From Bolinopsis microptera (taxonomy: Eukaryota; Ctenophora; Tentaculata; Lobata; Bolinopsidae): a stretch of DNA of 64,000 nt. The notes beneath the pieces were generated by a model. That model ran no database searches. It was not told the DNA's origin and worked only from the letters and a program-made list of their open reading frames with translations. Below, piece after piece: positions 21,013-64,000 of the stretch (position 1 is the first letter of the stretch; each line of letters starts with the position of its first letter). A program made the position numbers and the translations under genes. The stretch is from positions 6,097,001-6,161,000 of the forward strand of contig NC_087073.1 in the NCBI RefSeq assembly GCF_026151205.1. Direction: 5' to 3'.

Positions 21013-21430
21013 TCTTATCTTATCTTATCTTATGAGGATTCGTTGCGACGCAACAAGGCCATCGAATGAGTCGACCACCTTTGTTATTTTACTTCGGCAT
21101 TACCTGCATTACAATGTAAACCAGCACTTTCAAGGAAGAGCTTTACAAGAAGCCGAAGGATCGTTCCTAAGGCCAGCAACGGTTAAGGCACTATGCCACA
21201 CTTTCTTCGCCCGAGGCTTCGCTGTGTTGATCAAGCACAGCTCCTCATTTAACCCTCACACCCGATTTCTCGAGCATTCGGCTGAGTGAACCGTGGGGCT
21301 ACATAGACCACTCGGGATCCTTAGCAGAGCGTCAACGATGCTCACCCCACGACTAGGCAGGCAGTGGGATTCGAACTCGCAATCTTACGATTACAAATCC
21401 GATGATCAACCAACTACGCTACCTGGCCGT
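21013..21430 (-). mobile_element. tRNA-derived SINE
   Basis: Read on the minus strand, the element starts at about 21430 with a tRNA-like head. Its A box TAGCGTAGTTGG fits TRGCNNAGYNGG exactly, and its B box GAGTTCGAATCCC lies downstream. A non-tRNA body follows, ending in an ATAAG microsatellite tail (plus strand TCTTA repeats at 21013-21033). Pol III would transcribe it from the internal boxes. The 85-codon open stretch inside it on the plus strand is not a gene. It sits just past the polyadenylation signal of the coiled-coil gene. Confidence 0.88.
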
Positions 21431-21466
21431 TTTAACTTCGAGATTGCCTAACAATGAGAGTAATCC

Positions 21467-21472
21467 TTTATT
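21467..21472 (-). promoter_or_regulatory. Polyadenylation signal of 21.5-24.8 kb gene
   Basis: AATAAA on the minus strand, 16 bp after the stop codon at 21488-21490. It implies a very short 3' UTR that ends at or inside the SINE. Confidence 0.65.
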
Positions 21473-21487
21473 AAACAGGAAGATTCA

Positions 21488-24400
21488 TCAACTTCCTATG
21501 CCCTCATCACAATAATCTACTAACTGGTTTTCGGCGTAGTCCATCTTCCCCAAAAGAGTCTGCTTCTGGGACTCGTGGAACTGGATGTTCGCCAAAGAGT
21601 TCCTCATTTTCCGTTCTGTTCTCCGCTTATTTACCTCCAATTCTTCCTAAAGATAATTGCTAAAAACAAATAGATCAAGCAAAAATGTTCAGCCTGGAGC
21701 AATTGAAGTTTATCAAAATGTTTCACTCAACTAATCTCAGATAAACTGAAAATGATTAGTCAGGATTGAGCTCTAAGAATCTAACCATGATTCTCTTTTT
21801 CTCCTCCTCAGAAGCTACAGTTCTGACTCGCTCCATCTCTGCCTTGCGCTGAACCTCAAACTCCTTCATATCCTCTTCAACTTTCAACTTGTATTCTGAC
21901 AGTGCATCCTCGTGTACCTTTTACAAATTGCAGGTTATAATTTGCTGAACACAGTAAACAGTACACAGTACACAGTACACAGTACACAGTACACAGTACA
22001 CAGTACACAGTACACAGTACACAGTACACAGTACACAGTACACAGTACACAGTACACAGTACACAGTACACAGTACACAGTACACAGTACACAGTACACA
22101 GTACACAGTACACAGTACACAGTACACAGTACACAGTACACAGTACACAGTACACAGTACACAGTACATAGTACACAGTACACAGTGTACACAGTAGACA
22201 GTACACACATCCTGAAATAAAGCAGGACTATTTTAACCATATATAATGTTCATTTGAAGTTTGATATTTAATAAACATGTACTTATTGTACCGTTATCTG
22301 TGACTCGCTGTCTTCAATAGTTTTGTTGAGTCCATCTATCTTCGTCTGAAATTCCCCATTAATGAGGTCCCGTTCAGCTAGCCACTCCTTCTCCAACTTA
22401 TCTCGTTCCTCAGCAATCCTTTTAGGAAATAAATCAGATTCGGTGCTACATATTATTACAGTATGATTATGAGGTAATATTTTTTGATATAATTGAGTTT
22501 GGAATCCTTTATGACTGAGAAATAAAAGATCAGGATCAGACTGGACTTAACGTGAAATTATTGCTCAGCTAAAGTTTAACTCACCTTTTAATCTCTTCCT
22601 CTTTCTCATTCTGAAGTTTCTCTAACCTCACCCTTTCCTCCTCCCTCATCTCGATCATTCTCTTCTCTTCTTCATCTGCTGCTGCTTTCAGCTCCAGGAT
22701 GTGAGATTCCCGCATCTCAGCAAGTTTGCCCTCTTTTTCTTTGGTCTGCGTGTCGTACTGATTCGCAAAGACACCTTCTCTCAGTTGTATGTTCTGAAGA
22801 AAATGTCATTACTAGTAACTTGATGCTGACTGCTGAAATGAGGTGTAGACAGTAGAATATTCTACAATATTCTATGCAAGCTGCTAAAAAGCATTTTCTA
22901 AAAAATACCGATTGATGCTGTTTGATGAGGATGTCAATCTTCCTCCTATTTCTGTCCTCCATTTGTTGGATGTGAATCTCATATTTCTCTCTCAATGATT
23001 CCTCTCTAGCTTGTAATGATAATAGCAGTTGTCTTCGTTCTTCTGTCATTGCTTGTCTTAGCTGTGCTATTTCTTTAGCCTGAAAATATGATGTTATCAG
23101 AAGGTGCAGCGTATGATAACAAAGAAGTGTTTTTAAAATATTGCTCTGTGTAAAACATATTATACTCCAAATTAAGAAACCCGTAAATTATATAATTACA
23201 TTATCAATTCAAGTGTGGTATATATGCTCTCACTTTCAATTTTACTTACATTATTTTTACTGAGCATATCTTTCTGTTTCTGGTTATACTCGATCAATTC
23301 ATTCACCTCTCCAACAAGCTTTAAATTAGAATCCTTCAAACTCTGAATAAAAAAGGAAGTTGAAGACTAGTCAATACTAATCATAATATATTTTTCTATT
23401 ATATGCGATAGTTTTTTCACTTGTGACTAATATTCGTTTTAATGCTTTCGGTAATTACCTCAGTTTGTAGTTTCCAGTCTTCCTCTTTCCTTGCATTGTC
23501 CTTCATGCAGATGTCAATAATGTGGGTAAAAGCTTTAACTTTATCCCGATAGTCGTGCCTTAGCTCTGTCACAAACTCCGTAAACGTACTCTGGGGGTAG
23601 TACATCTAGTTAAAATCACAAATGATATAATTATTCTTAAATCAAATCAACTGAGATGTCATCAATTATGTGAGTCACATACATATTTATCACATTTTTA
23701 CCTGAGTTTCGACTTCAATCTCTTTATAGATCCTGTTAACATCCGTCAGTGCCCTCCTGTGGTCCTCCCTCATCAGATTCATATCAGAGATGACTCTGTT
23801 AATATTCTTCTTAGCCACATTGTATGGAACATATGCTTGAGGGCGCAATGCAGAGAGATCATCGCCCAAGGTTCTGTTGCTTTCTCTGGATGCAGTTGAA
23901 CTCTTTCTGGAGCCCATGTCACGTTTAATCTGTTCATCCCAAGCTGTTCTAACAGGTGTAGGAGCTCTTGTAATCTCCTCTATAACATTACTTTCTGGTT
24001 TCAATGCTTCACCTTCTATAGCAGCTTTGTTGACAAAGTTTATACCATCTGGTACAGGAATATTTTCATTGGAATCCTCAGATGAGGCCCAGGCAATCGG
24101 AGATTTTACTCTTTCATTGGATACATCTTCAGCCACAGGATTTTCAAATGATGTTTCCTCTTTGATTGTAGCAGAGATAGGGTCAGGGGTAGCCACAGCA
24201 GTTGGTGCTGTCCCTGGCCGTTCAGTCATCTCAATTACTGGCTGAATCTTGCCTGCTGCAGACCATGGTCTCTTAACTGAAATATTGGACCATATTAAAT
24301 TATCAAGTACCAACCTCAATTAACATAATCTTAATATTTACGATTTTAGGAATTACTGATTAAAGTCTATATAATAATTATCGTATATATATATATGCAC

Positions 24401-24755
24401 CTTTTTTGAAGAGATCTATCGGTTTAGATTGTTTCACTTCCCAGTTTTGTACTTTTTTTGTAAACTTTGTCCTCAAATCACTGGTGGAATCCCCTGTGGA
24501 ATCATCTAGTTATTGTCAAGTTTAACTTCTAGAAAATAGAATTTAAAGAAGGAAGGAATGAGACAATTTTCTGAGTTTATGAGTAGAATAATCCAAACCT
24601 TTATCTTGAGAATCACTTTCCGTATCAGGGAATGCATTCACATCATGAGTAGGCACAAGGGGGAATGAAACATCTTCAGGTAATTGAACCTCTTCATTAT
24701 CAGTATGTTGCACTCTAGGTCTAGGTTTATGGGATGTTCTTGGTCGCTCAGCCAT
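21488..24755 (-). CDS. Coiled-coil protein, about 620 residues, ten exons
   Basis: Phase-consistent exons: 24755-24599 (ATG), 24493-24401, 24276-23702, 23605-23459, 23342-23250, 23079-22909, 22793-22585, 22418-22292, 21917-21786 and 21646-21488 (TGA). The first 250 residues are acidic and disordered (MAERPRTSHKPRPR start). A conserved-looking stretch follows (YVPYNVAKKNINRVISDMN, then FTEFVTELRHDYRDK). The rest is continuous Glu/Lys/Arg-rich coiled coil ending NIQFHESQKQTLLGKMDYAE. No enzyme motif or membrane segment is seen. The style fits a cytoskeletal, centrosomal or ciliary protein, but I do not recognise the family. Whether it shares transcripts with the coiled-coil gene downstream on the same strand is unresolved; its last exon has its own stop and AATAAA. 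Confidence 0.85.
21951..22207. repeat. Heptamer microsatellite (ACAGTAC)n, about 37 copies
   Basis: Nearly perfect 7-bp repeats in the intron before the exon at 21917-21786, beginning about 30 bp from its splice acceptor. Because 7 is not a multiple of 3 and the unit lacks stops in most frames, long spurious open frames appear on both strands. The unit differs by one base from the CCAGTAC heptamer at 47743-47801. Confidence 0.97.
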
Positions 24756-25361
24756 TTTTCTTAAAACATTTCAGCTTCGTTTGGATTTTACAACATGCTA
24801 AAAGATAAATGGACATTAATGAGGACACCAAATTATAGAAAATCACTAATCAAATTATTACTGGACCGACTTTTATTCAGATGTTTGCATACAGCAGTGT
24901 TTTTGATCAGACTTTTCCAGAAATTAGACCACTGTTCTTGGTAAAACTGGGACAGTTACCCACAAAAAAGACTTCTAACGTATTTTCAAGAAAATAAGGT
25001 TCAGGGTTCGAATCACTTAGTTTAGGGAGTGGGGAGATAAATAAGGATCCGTTGGATCTATGCAAAATGACACATTTGTGTAATGACTTCTTGGTTGTGT
25101 CAGCCAAATGATCAGATCTCCGTTACTGAGTATTAAATTGGGAAGGGCCCTACCAAAAGATCAAAAATCTTTTTAGGATCAAGATCTTCTCAGGATTCAC
25201 CTTCAGTACATTTACGATTCTACGTTGTAGTGTACTGTAAAAATAGTAGGCTTAGTGTTCATCTCTGATGCCACTAGTGCATCAAACAATTTGAATTGGT
25301 TTCATATTAATGCTTTTCACACAAGTTACAACAAAGTCTTCATGTTATGTATCCTGGGTTG

Positions 25362-25415
25362 CTCTATCCAGAGCCCTTGCGCTTGCAGTGGCGCGAAAGC
25401 ACATGGTTAGGTGAA
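25362..25415. mobile_element. Short MITE copy with about 12-bp target duplication
   Basis: A 54-bp insert (CTCTATCCAGAGCCCTTGCG start) interrupts a dispersed repeat. TATCCTGGGTTG flanks it on both sides (25350-25361 and 25416-25427). A relative of the host repeat at about 15030-15125 is uninterrupted at this point. The termini match the longer elements at 25861 and 26741. Confidence 0.7.
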
Positions 25416-25860
25416 TATCCTGGGTTGGACAGGATATTACCCGGAGTTACATAATATTCAATAAATGTAATAGATTTGTAACGTGTTGTAATTAGATCAA
25501 AAGGGGTTGCAGCGTGTGTTAAAAAAGTTGCGTCGAGAGTCAAGAACAGTTGAAAAATTTAAAAAAATATAGTATAAGTAATAGTGTGGGAGTATTTCGA
25601 TGCAATAGACTCATTTTGATGGGAAAAGTGAAAAATTTTTAAATAAATTTTGGGACTTAAGATTAAGTTTTTACGACAGCAAACCACAATTAGCAATTTC
25701 CCGGCCCTCTTTTACATTTTAGCTAAAATTTAAAATTTATGAACTTCGAAGTTGCTAAATAATTTTTTTTAAAACAAAAGTTTTTTCTTTATCATAACTC
25801 GACTTACTCGACTTAGGGCGGCTTCAACGTCCGAACAAAAACTAAATCTTAAATAAACAG

Positions 25861-26054
25861 TTGCTCTATCCAGAGCCCTTGCGCTTGCAATAGCGCGCGC
25901 CCGCCTCACGGCGGTAAAAAGGGTTCTTCACATAGCCATGTGTATACGCGTACTGCGTCACGCGCTTGTTTCACAAGTAGAATATCCCGTTTCACAAGTA
26001 GAATATCCCGGCGGTCGTGCGCTACTGCAAGCGAGAGGGCTCTGGTTAGAGCAA
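25861..26054. mobile_element. MITE with TTGCTCTA..TAGAGCAA inverted ends
   Basis: A 194-bp element. The left end TTGCTCTATCCAGAGCCC and right end GGGCTCTGGTTAGAGCAA form about 28-bp imperfect inverted repeats. The GC-rich interior contains CGTCACGCGCTTGTTTCACA, found again in reverse at 26827. No open frame. Confidence 0.8.
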
Positions 26055-26740
26055 CCCTCTCGCTTGCAGTACCGCGTGACCGCCGAAGTATTCTACTTGT
26101 GAAACTTAAGCGCGTCACGCAGTATGCGTGAAGCTGGTACACACATGGTTTTAACTCACCTGGCACGCCAATCCCAATGCGCGGCGCTCTTTTTGAGCTT
26201 CTCGCGTATATGTGAGAGGACGATTGAGCAATTATAGACTAGCAAGCTGTGTAAAGTAAACACTGCTTTCTTCTCGAAATATTAGTGCTATATATATTAA
26301 GAAGTAGCACGCATTTGTATCACGTCGTGACCCCCATTGTCGTTTCACTTACTAGTGGCGAAAGCCACAATAATGAATAAGCTGCGCACTCGTGCACGGC
26401 AGGTCTACAACGCGTGACAAGCGCGCACCAGGTCAGTACATTTAATTAACAAATGATAACTGACAATAACGAGAAAAACTTTTAAAATATTTGTTTTGAA
26501 TAAACTGTTGTTGACCGATGTTACTCGTCTAAATTTCTTCGAAGTAGCGCCGCGCGCGCCGCTTTTTTCCGAAATTTTAGCCCCATGCGAGTGCTAGTCC
26601 ATCATGACAGTAAACTAGACCGTTGACGGACGCTAGTCCAACCCGGCGTTAATGTAGTACACGGTGCGTTCACCTAATTTAACCATGTGCTTTCGCGCTA
26701 CCGCGGGCGCACTTGTTTCACAAGTCAAGAATTACCCTTT

Positions 26741-26903
26741 TTGCTCTAACCAGAGCCATCTCGCTTGCATGGCAGTATTAGCGCGCGACCGCCGAAGGCG
26801 GCACGGGATATATATTTTACTTTTGAAACAAGCGCGTCACGCAGAGCGCGTATACGTACATGCAACATGGCTATGTGAAGCGAGAGGGCTGTGGTTAGAG
26901 CAA
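26741..26903. mobile_element. MITE, second copy of the GCTCTA family
   Basis: A 163-bp element with ends TTGCTCTAACCAGAGCC and GGCTGTGGTTAGAGCAA. Interior modules are shared with the 25861 copy but in the opposite order, so the copies appear inverted relative to each other. Confidence 0.78.
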
Positions 26904-27006
26904 TGTACCAGCTAAGATCAAGACGTGCAGTAATGTAGTTTCAAAATTTCTTCACCCGGCTCAGCCTTGTAATACGTCATACGTTTGACGTTGCATGTAT
27001 GACCCG

Positions 27007-27180
27007 CCGCGCACGAGTGCGCGCGGCTCCCTCTGTCTCGTAGAAACTCTACACTGTAGTAAAACGACTATGGGGGTCACAACGTGATACAAGCTTTACC
27101 TCCACTTTCATGGCATGGCAAAGAATTTTAAAAAAGTAGCTTGGAATGTTATGGCTGAAATGTTTTGAATTTTGGTCTCG
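27007..27180. repeat. Inverted copy of 28893-29150 (uninterrupted version)
   Basis: From CGCGCACGAGTGCGCG to AATTTTGGTC this segment is the reverse complement of 28893-29150, minus the 78-bp insert there. It therefore preserves the empty insertion site (plus strand GGGGGTCACAACGTGATAC). Confidence 0.85.
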
Positions 27181-27992
27181 ATAATGAATAAGTAGGCCGT
27201 GCGTTAATTGTAGGTTTACAACCTACCAAGACGCGCGCCGAGTTGAACTCGTCGACGGTCATGGAACAAATATTTTACGAGTATCACCCGCGCGTTAAGC
27301 CGTGCACCATCGACCGTAAGACGCGCGCGCTGACCAATGGTTTTTTAGCTCGTATTTCGGCCAGCACATTATTTCGGAAACAATCAAAAAGTTATAATAC
27401 TTCCCAGGCCATATAACAATTTTGTTGAAATTTGGTCAGCTTACGTAAACACTTATGTTCTACTGAACCTAAATTAGTTTGAGCAATTTCGATGGTCAGA
27501 ATTTGAGTTATCAACGAATTTATACCTATTTTGTCATTTTTAGACCTCTTAATCAAGGCCAATCTCTCCCAACTAATTTAGGTTCGGTAGTTAAGTATGA
27601 TTGCAAGGTTCTGACAAATTTTCAGAATGATTTATGTTCAGGAACCGAAGATACGATAGAATAATACGACAAAAATCAACGAATTTCGTAAAATTACGCG
27701 GCTTTTACATTTTACACCTAATTTTGCTCCAAAAGCCGCGCACGGCGAAACTCACTGATCATTCCAAAAAGGTATGACAAATTTGGTATTGTGAAAAAGC
27801 TCACATTCTCAAGAAAACAATGGTACAAAAATTTTAAAAATCCGAGCAAGTTTAGTTTTATCGTGTAACATTTTTGGCCGTTTTATATTTATAATTTATG
27901 TAGACTCTTAGTCTTACAACGAAAATGGGAATATGCGCATTCTGGAGATCAAATTGTCACCATATATGTCCATGTCAGCCGCTTCGACATTT

Positions 27993-28178
27993 ACCTGGGG
28001 ACCCCAGGCTATCAATATCATGTTCATTCGGCGGAATGACAGGATGAGCGCCGCCCAGTGGCAGTACTGAGTACGTAACTTCGACATTGGCTTTTTCCTG
28101 AGCGTGCTTATTCTTAACTTACTGGGCGGCGCCGAATTTTTATGTTTATATAAACATGATAGCCTGAGGTCCCCAGGT
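27993..28178. mobile_element. MITE pair, ACCTGGGG family, head-to-head
   Basis: A 186-bp unit starts ACCTGGGGACCCCAGGCTAT and ends with its near inverse ATAGCCTGAGGTCCCCAGGT. It consists of two copies of the element at 28989 in opposite orientation separated by about 50 bp. Confidence 0.8.
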
Positions 28179-28359
28179 AAATTCTTAACGAGTTAAATTT
28201 AATCACTCTACACTTGATTTTTCTAAAAGTTGAAACCAACAGTTAAAACCAATTTTGAACTTGTATCGCATCGATGTATTCTCGAATGCTGATTCCGAAT
28301 CACCCTCCGTGACATTAGGTTAAAATGCTCACCTGGCGAAAAAATGGATGATGATTAAT

Positions 28360-28700
28360 CACTCTACACTTGACTGTCACGTGACTTTTTCAACCCGTTC
28401 TCTAGTTGACCATTGTTAATGATCTGGCCCGGCGCGCGCTACTTTGTAGCACTTGCCATCGGGAGAAGAAAGCGGAGCGCGCTACTTCGAAGAAATTTAG
28501 ACGAGTAACATCCGTCAAGTTCTCTAGCTGGTCCTGAACGACTATTTGAAACCCTAACCCTCTATAATCTGATCCCAACCCTTACCCTAACCCAATCCTT
28601 AGCAAAAGCGTATGCTGAAACCCTAACCCTAACGAGAAATTAGACTAACTTCCCTTATACGGTCATATCACGTGATCGAGACAGTTTTTCGCCAATATCT
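28360..28700. repeat. Arm of an inverted duplication with 29265-29715
   Basis: Sequence from the ACTCTACACTTGACTGTCAC block to CACGTGATCGAGACA reappears in reverse order and complement at 29265-29715. The two arms hold different insertions. Degenerate CCCTAA repeats are in the middle of each arm. Confidence 0.75.
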
Positions 28701-28988
28701 CGGCAGGGAGCATTTTACCCCTATGTCATAGGGGTGATTCGGAATCAGCGTCCGGAAATACATTGTATTACGTCGTGACCCCCACGGTCGTTTCACTATT
28801 CTACTTGTGAAACAAGCGCGTCACGCAGTATGCGTAGACACATGGCTATGTGAAGGTCTTTACGATACATGGGGAGCCGCGCACTCGTGCGGACCAAAAT
28901 TCAAAACATTTCAGCCATAACATTCCAAGCTACTTTTTAAAATTTTTTTGCTATGCCATGAAAGTGGAGGTAAAGCTTGTATCACGTT

Positions 28989-29066
28989 ACCTGGGGACCC
29001 CAGGCTATTATGCTCATAAACATAATAAAAATTTGATGGAATGACAGGCTGAGCGCCGCCCAGTAA
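28989..29066. mobile_element. 78-bp MITE with 10-bp target duplication
   Basis: The insert runs from ACCTGGGGACCCCAGG to GCCGCCCAGTAA and is flanked by GTATCACGTT on both sides (28979-28988 and 29067-29076). The inverted copy at 27007-27180 gives the empty site, which fixes both boundaries. Confidence 0.87.
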
Positions 29067-29315
29067 GTATCACGTTGTGACCCCCATTGTCGTTTTACTA
29101 TAGTGTAGAGTTTATACATGGGGAGCCGCGCACTCGTGCGCGGTGGGTCATACAACGTATGACAAAAATACATCGATTACAACTGTCGGGGGCCCTTTTA
29201 GTTTTAGAACAATCTCGAAGATCGAATGTAAAGTGATTTAGCACGCTCGCAAAAAATGTCTCGATCACGTGATATGACCGTATAAGGAAGTTGGTCTAAT
29301 TTCTCGTTATGGTTT

Positions 29316-29571
29316 AGGGTCTGCCCACACTACGCCATGTGGCGACGGGCCACATGGGCCGATTAACCTAAACACACTGTGCCACTTGGCGTGGATTTAG
29401 CAAATCCGCGCCTCTATTCAGAGGCACGGATTTCCTGCCCACACTACGCCATGTTGCGACGGGCCACATGGCGTGGGTCAAAAGGCACAGTGTGTTTAGA
29501 GCTCCCGCTCTGTGGCCCGTCTATCTAAACACACGGGCGACGGGCCACATGGCGTAGTGTCGGCAGACCCT
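29316..29571. mobile_element. 256-bp MITE with AGGGTCTGCC inverted ends
   Basis: Terminal inverted repeats of about 28 bp: AGGGTCTGCCCACACTACGC at left and the inverse ending TCGGCAGACCCT at right, with one gap-like mismatch. Internally the CACTACGCCATGTNGCGACG block is repeated. It is inserted into degenerate TTAGGG-type sequence; the empty counterpart is in the other arm near 28620-28640. Confidence 0.82.
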
Positions 29572-30567
29572 AGGGTTTCAGTATATACTTTTGTTAGGGA
29601 TTGAGTTAGGGTTAGGATCAGATTAGAGGGTCGGGTTTCGAATAGTCGTTGAGAGCCAACTAGAGAACGGGTTGAAAAAGTCACGTGACAGTCGAGTGCA
29701 GAGTGATTAATGATCTTCAATTTTTTCTAATATAAAATAATTTTCATAACATTGGTTATTGATAATGATATAATTATAAGCGGGAATAAATATTTCATAT
29801 TTTGAGTTAACATTGGCTGGCACGTATGGAAGCACGTCGGCAAAGAGGAGTCAGCTTCGACCACATCTTTAAATAATCAATTGAAATTTACAATAACATA
29901 AATATAATAAAGCAAACAAATCTCTTTTTCGCATAAGTTTGAAAGAGCTTTTACAATTGCAATCAAAACAAAATTGGCAAAATAACAAGTCAATGAATAA
30001 CAAATAAACACGAAACAAATAAATAATATTAATAGTTAAATAGTACGCTATTTACATGGTTTGATTTTAATGGAGAAATAACCGTTCTTTGTTAAGTTTA
30101 AATCCAGTCCATATTTATGACATGTTCTGGGCAAAATTGAGCGTTTATATGACAATTTATAATTCATGTAAACAAATACAAATAACATTAAATGACGCCG
30201 GTTGAGAAAATACGAAATAACAATCACTCATTATTAATCACTAACTCTATATAAAATTTCAACCAATTTTTCTTGGAAGTGCAAGAGATTTTTTGGACCA
30301 CAGCTTCTAAATCTTAGCAGCACAGATGATAGACACTTAACCTTACTGACATGTGGCACAATTCACACCTTTCACGTGAAGATGATTGAGATTCAAGTCC
30401 AACTCGGTGGTTTTGACTTTTGAGACGCCAAAAACGCTGCGGACTACTAAACTAGTGGTTAATCACACTCAACTCCCATTCAACAGTGTCTTCTACCAAC
30501 AGAATCAATATCTCACTAGCTCAGGAACTTTGTCGTTTCAAGTCGAAATAAATTATCTTGATGTCGT

Positions 30568-64000
<33,433 letters not shown>

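Larger units (their letters stand above)
24756..30567. other. Gene-free region of nested MITEs and inverted repeats
   Basis: Between two minus-strand genes. It is a patchwork of GC-rich short repeats in AT-rich DNA. Copies of the same modules occur in both orientations, for example ATCACGTYGTGACCCCC at 26319, 27078 (inverted), 28772 and 29070, and GCCGCGCACTCGTGCG at 28876 and 29127. Degenerate telomere-like CCCTAA runs occur at 28551-28640 and their inverse at 29570-29640. Individual elements are listed separately. No coding exon is recognised. Confidence 0.7.

Noticed and set aside
21032-21289. 85-codon plus-strand frame
   Set aside because: Lies within the SINE body, opposite to its transcription.
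21361-21430. tRNA gene on the minus strand
   Set aside because: A and B boxes are present, but the sequence runs on into a SINE body with a microsatellite tail and the acceptor stem does not pair.
21912-22240. Open frames of about 100 codons on both strands with Val-Tyr-Cys or His-Ser-Thr repeats
   Set aside because: Produced by the ACAGTAC heptamer array; no splice or coding context.
24907-25107. 66-codon minus-strand frame upstream of the 21.5-24.8 kb gene
   Set aside because: No matching splice sites to the gene's ATG exon and no recognisable sequence.

Overview
The window looks like nuclear DNA of an animal. The genes have many short exons with GT/AG introns. The recognisable proteins are metazoan: an SRCR/LDL-receptor-A/7TM receptor, a secreted pentraxin and a Munc13-4/BAIAP3-type secretion factor. 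The background is AT-rich and full of MITEs, LINE fragments, a tRNA-derived SINE and microsatellites. A non-bilaterian such as a cnidarian is my guess from gene content. It is an inference and I cannot name a species.

Layout, left to right. 0.8-1.7 kb: dead pogo/Tigger-like transposon. 2.2-6.9 kb (+): an SRCR-LDLa-rhodopsin-family receptor, 5' end not found. 8.0-16.2 kb (-): a coiled-coil protein of at least 980 residues, built from four tandem copies of a four-exon cassette. 16.7-19.8 kb (+): a two-exon pentraxin whose intron holds a 5'-truncated RTE-like LINE with a 13-bp target duplication and an ORF1-only LINE derivative. 20.5-20.8 kb (+): a small secreted Cys-rich protein, followed by a SINE. 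21.5-24.8 kb (-): a ten-exon coiled-coil protein. 24.8-30.6 kb: no gene, nested MITEs in which two copies of a repeat show filled and empty insertion sites. 30.6-64 kb (-): a Munc13-4/BAIAP3-like gene (25 exons found, about 1160 residues, C2A-MUN-C2B), 5' end off the window. Its 18.7-kb intron contains a second same-strand gene (39.8-47.9 kb, five exons, unrecognised), a 3.3-kb near-perfect inverted repeat and a 550-bp CT repeat.

Exon boundaries were placed by hand from GT/AG sites, reading phase and, where known, family alignment from memory. Phases agree at every junction listed, which is the main internal check. The most interesting pattern is that tandem repeats repeatedly start at, or contain, splice sites: a minisatellite whose every unit carries a 5' splice site, a CAGT microsatellite and a heptamer array that begin at or within a few bases of donors, and short duplications spanning donors or an acceptor. 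I found no CRISPR, operon, rRNA or functional tRNA gene, and nothing prokaryotic.
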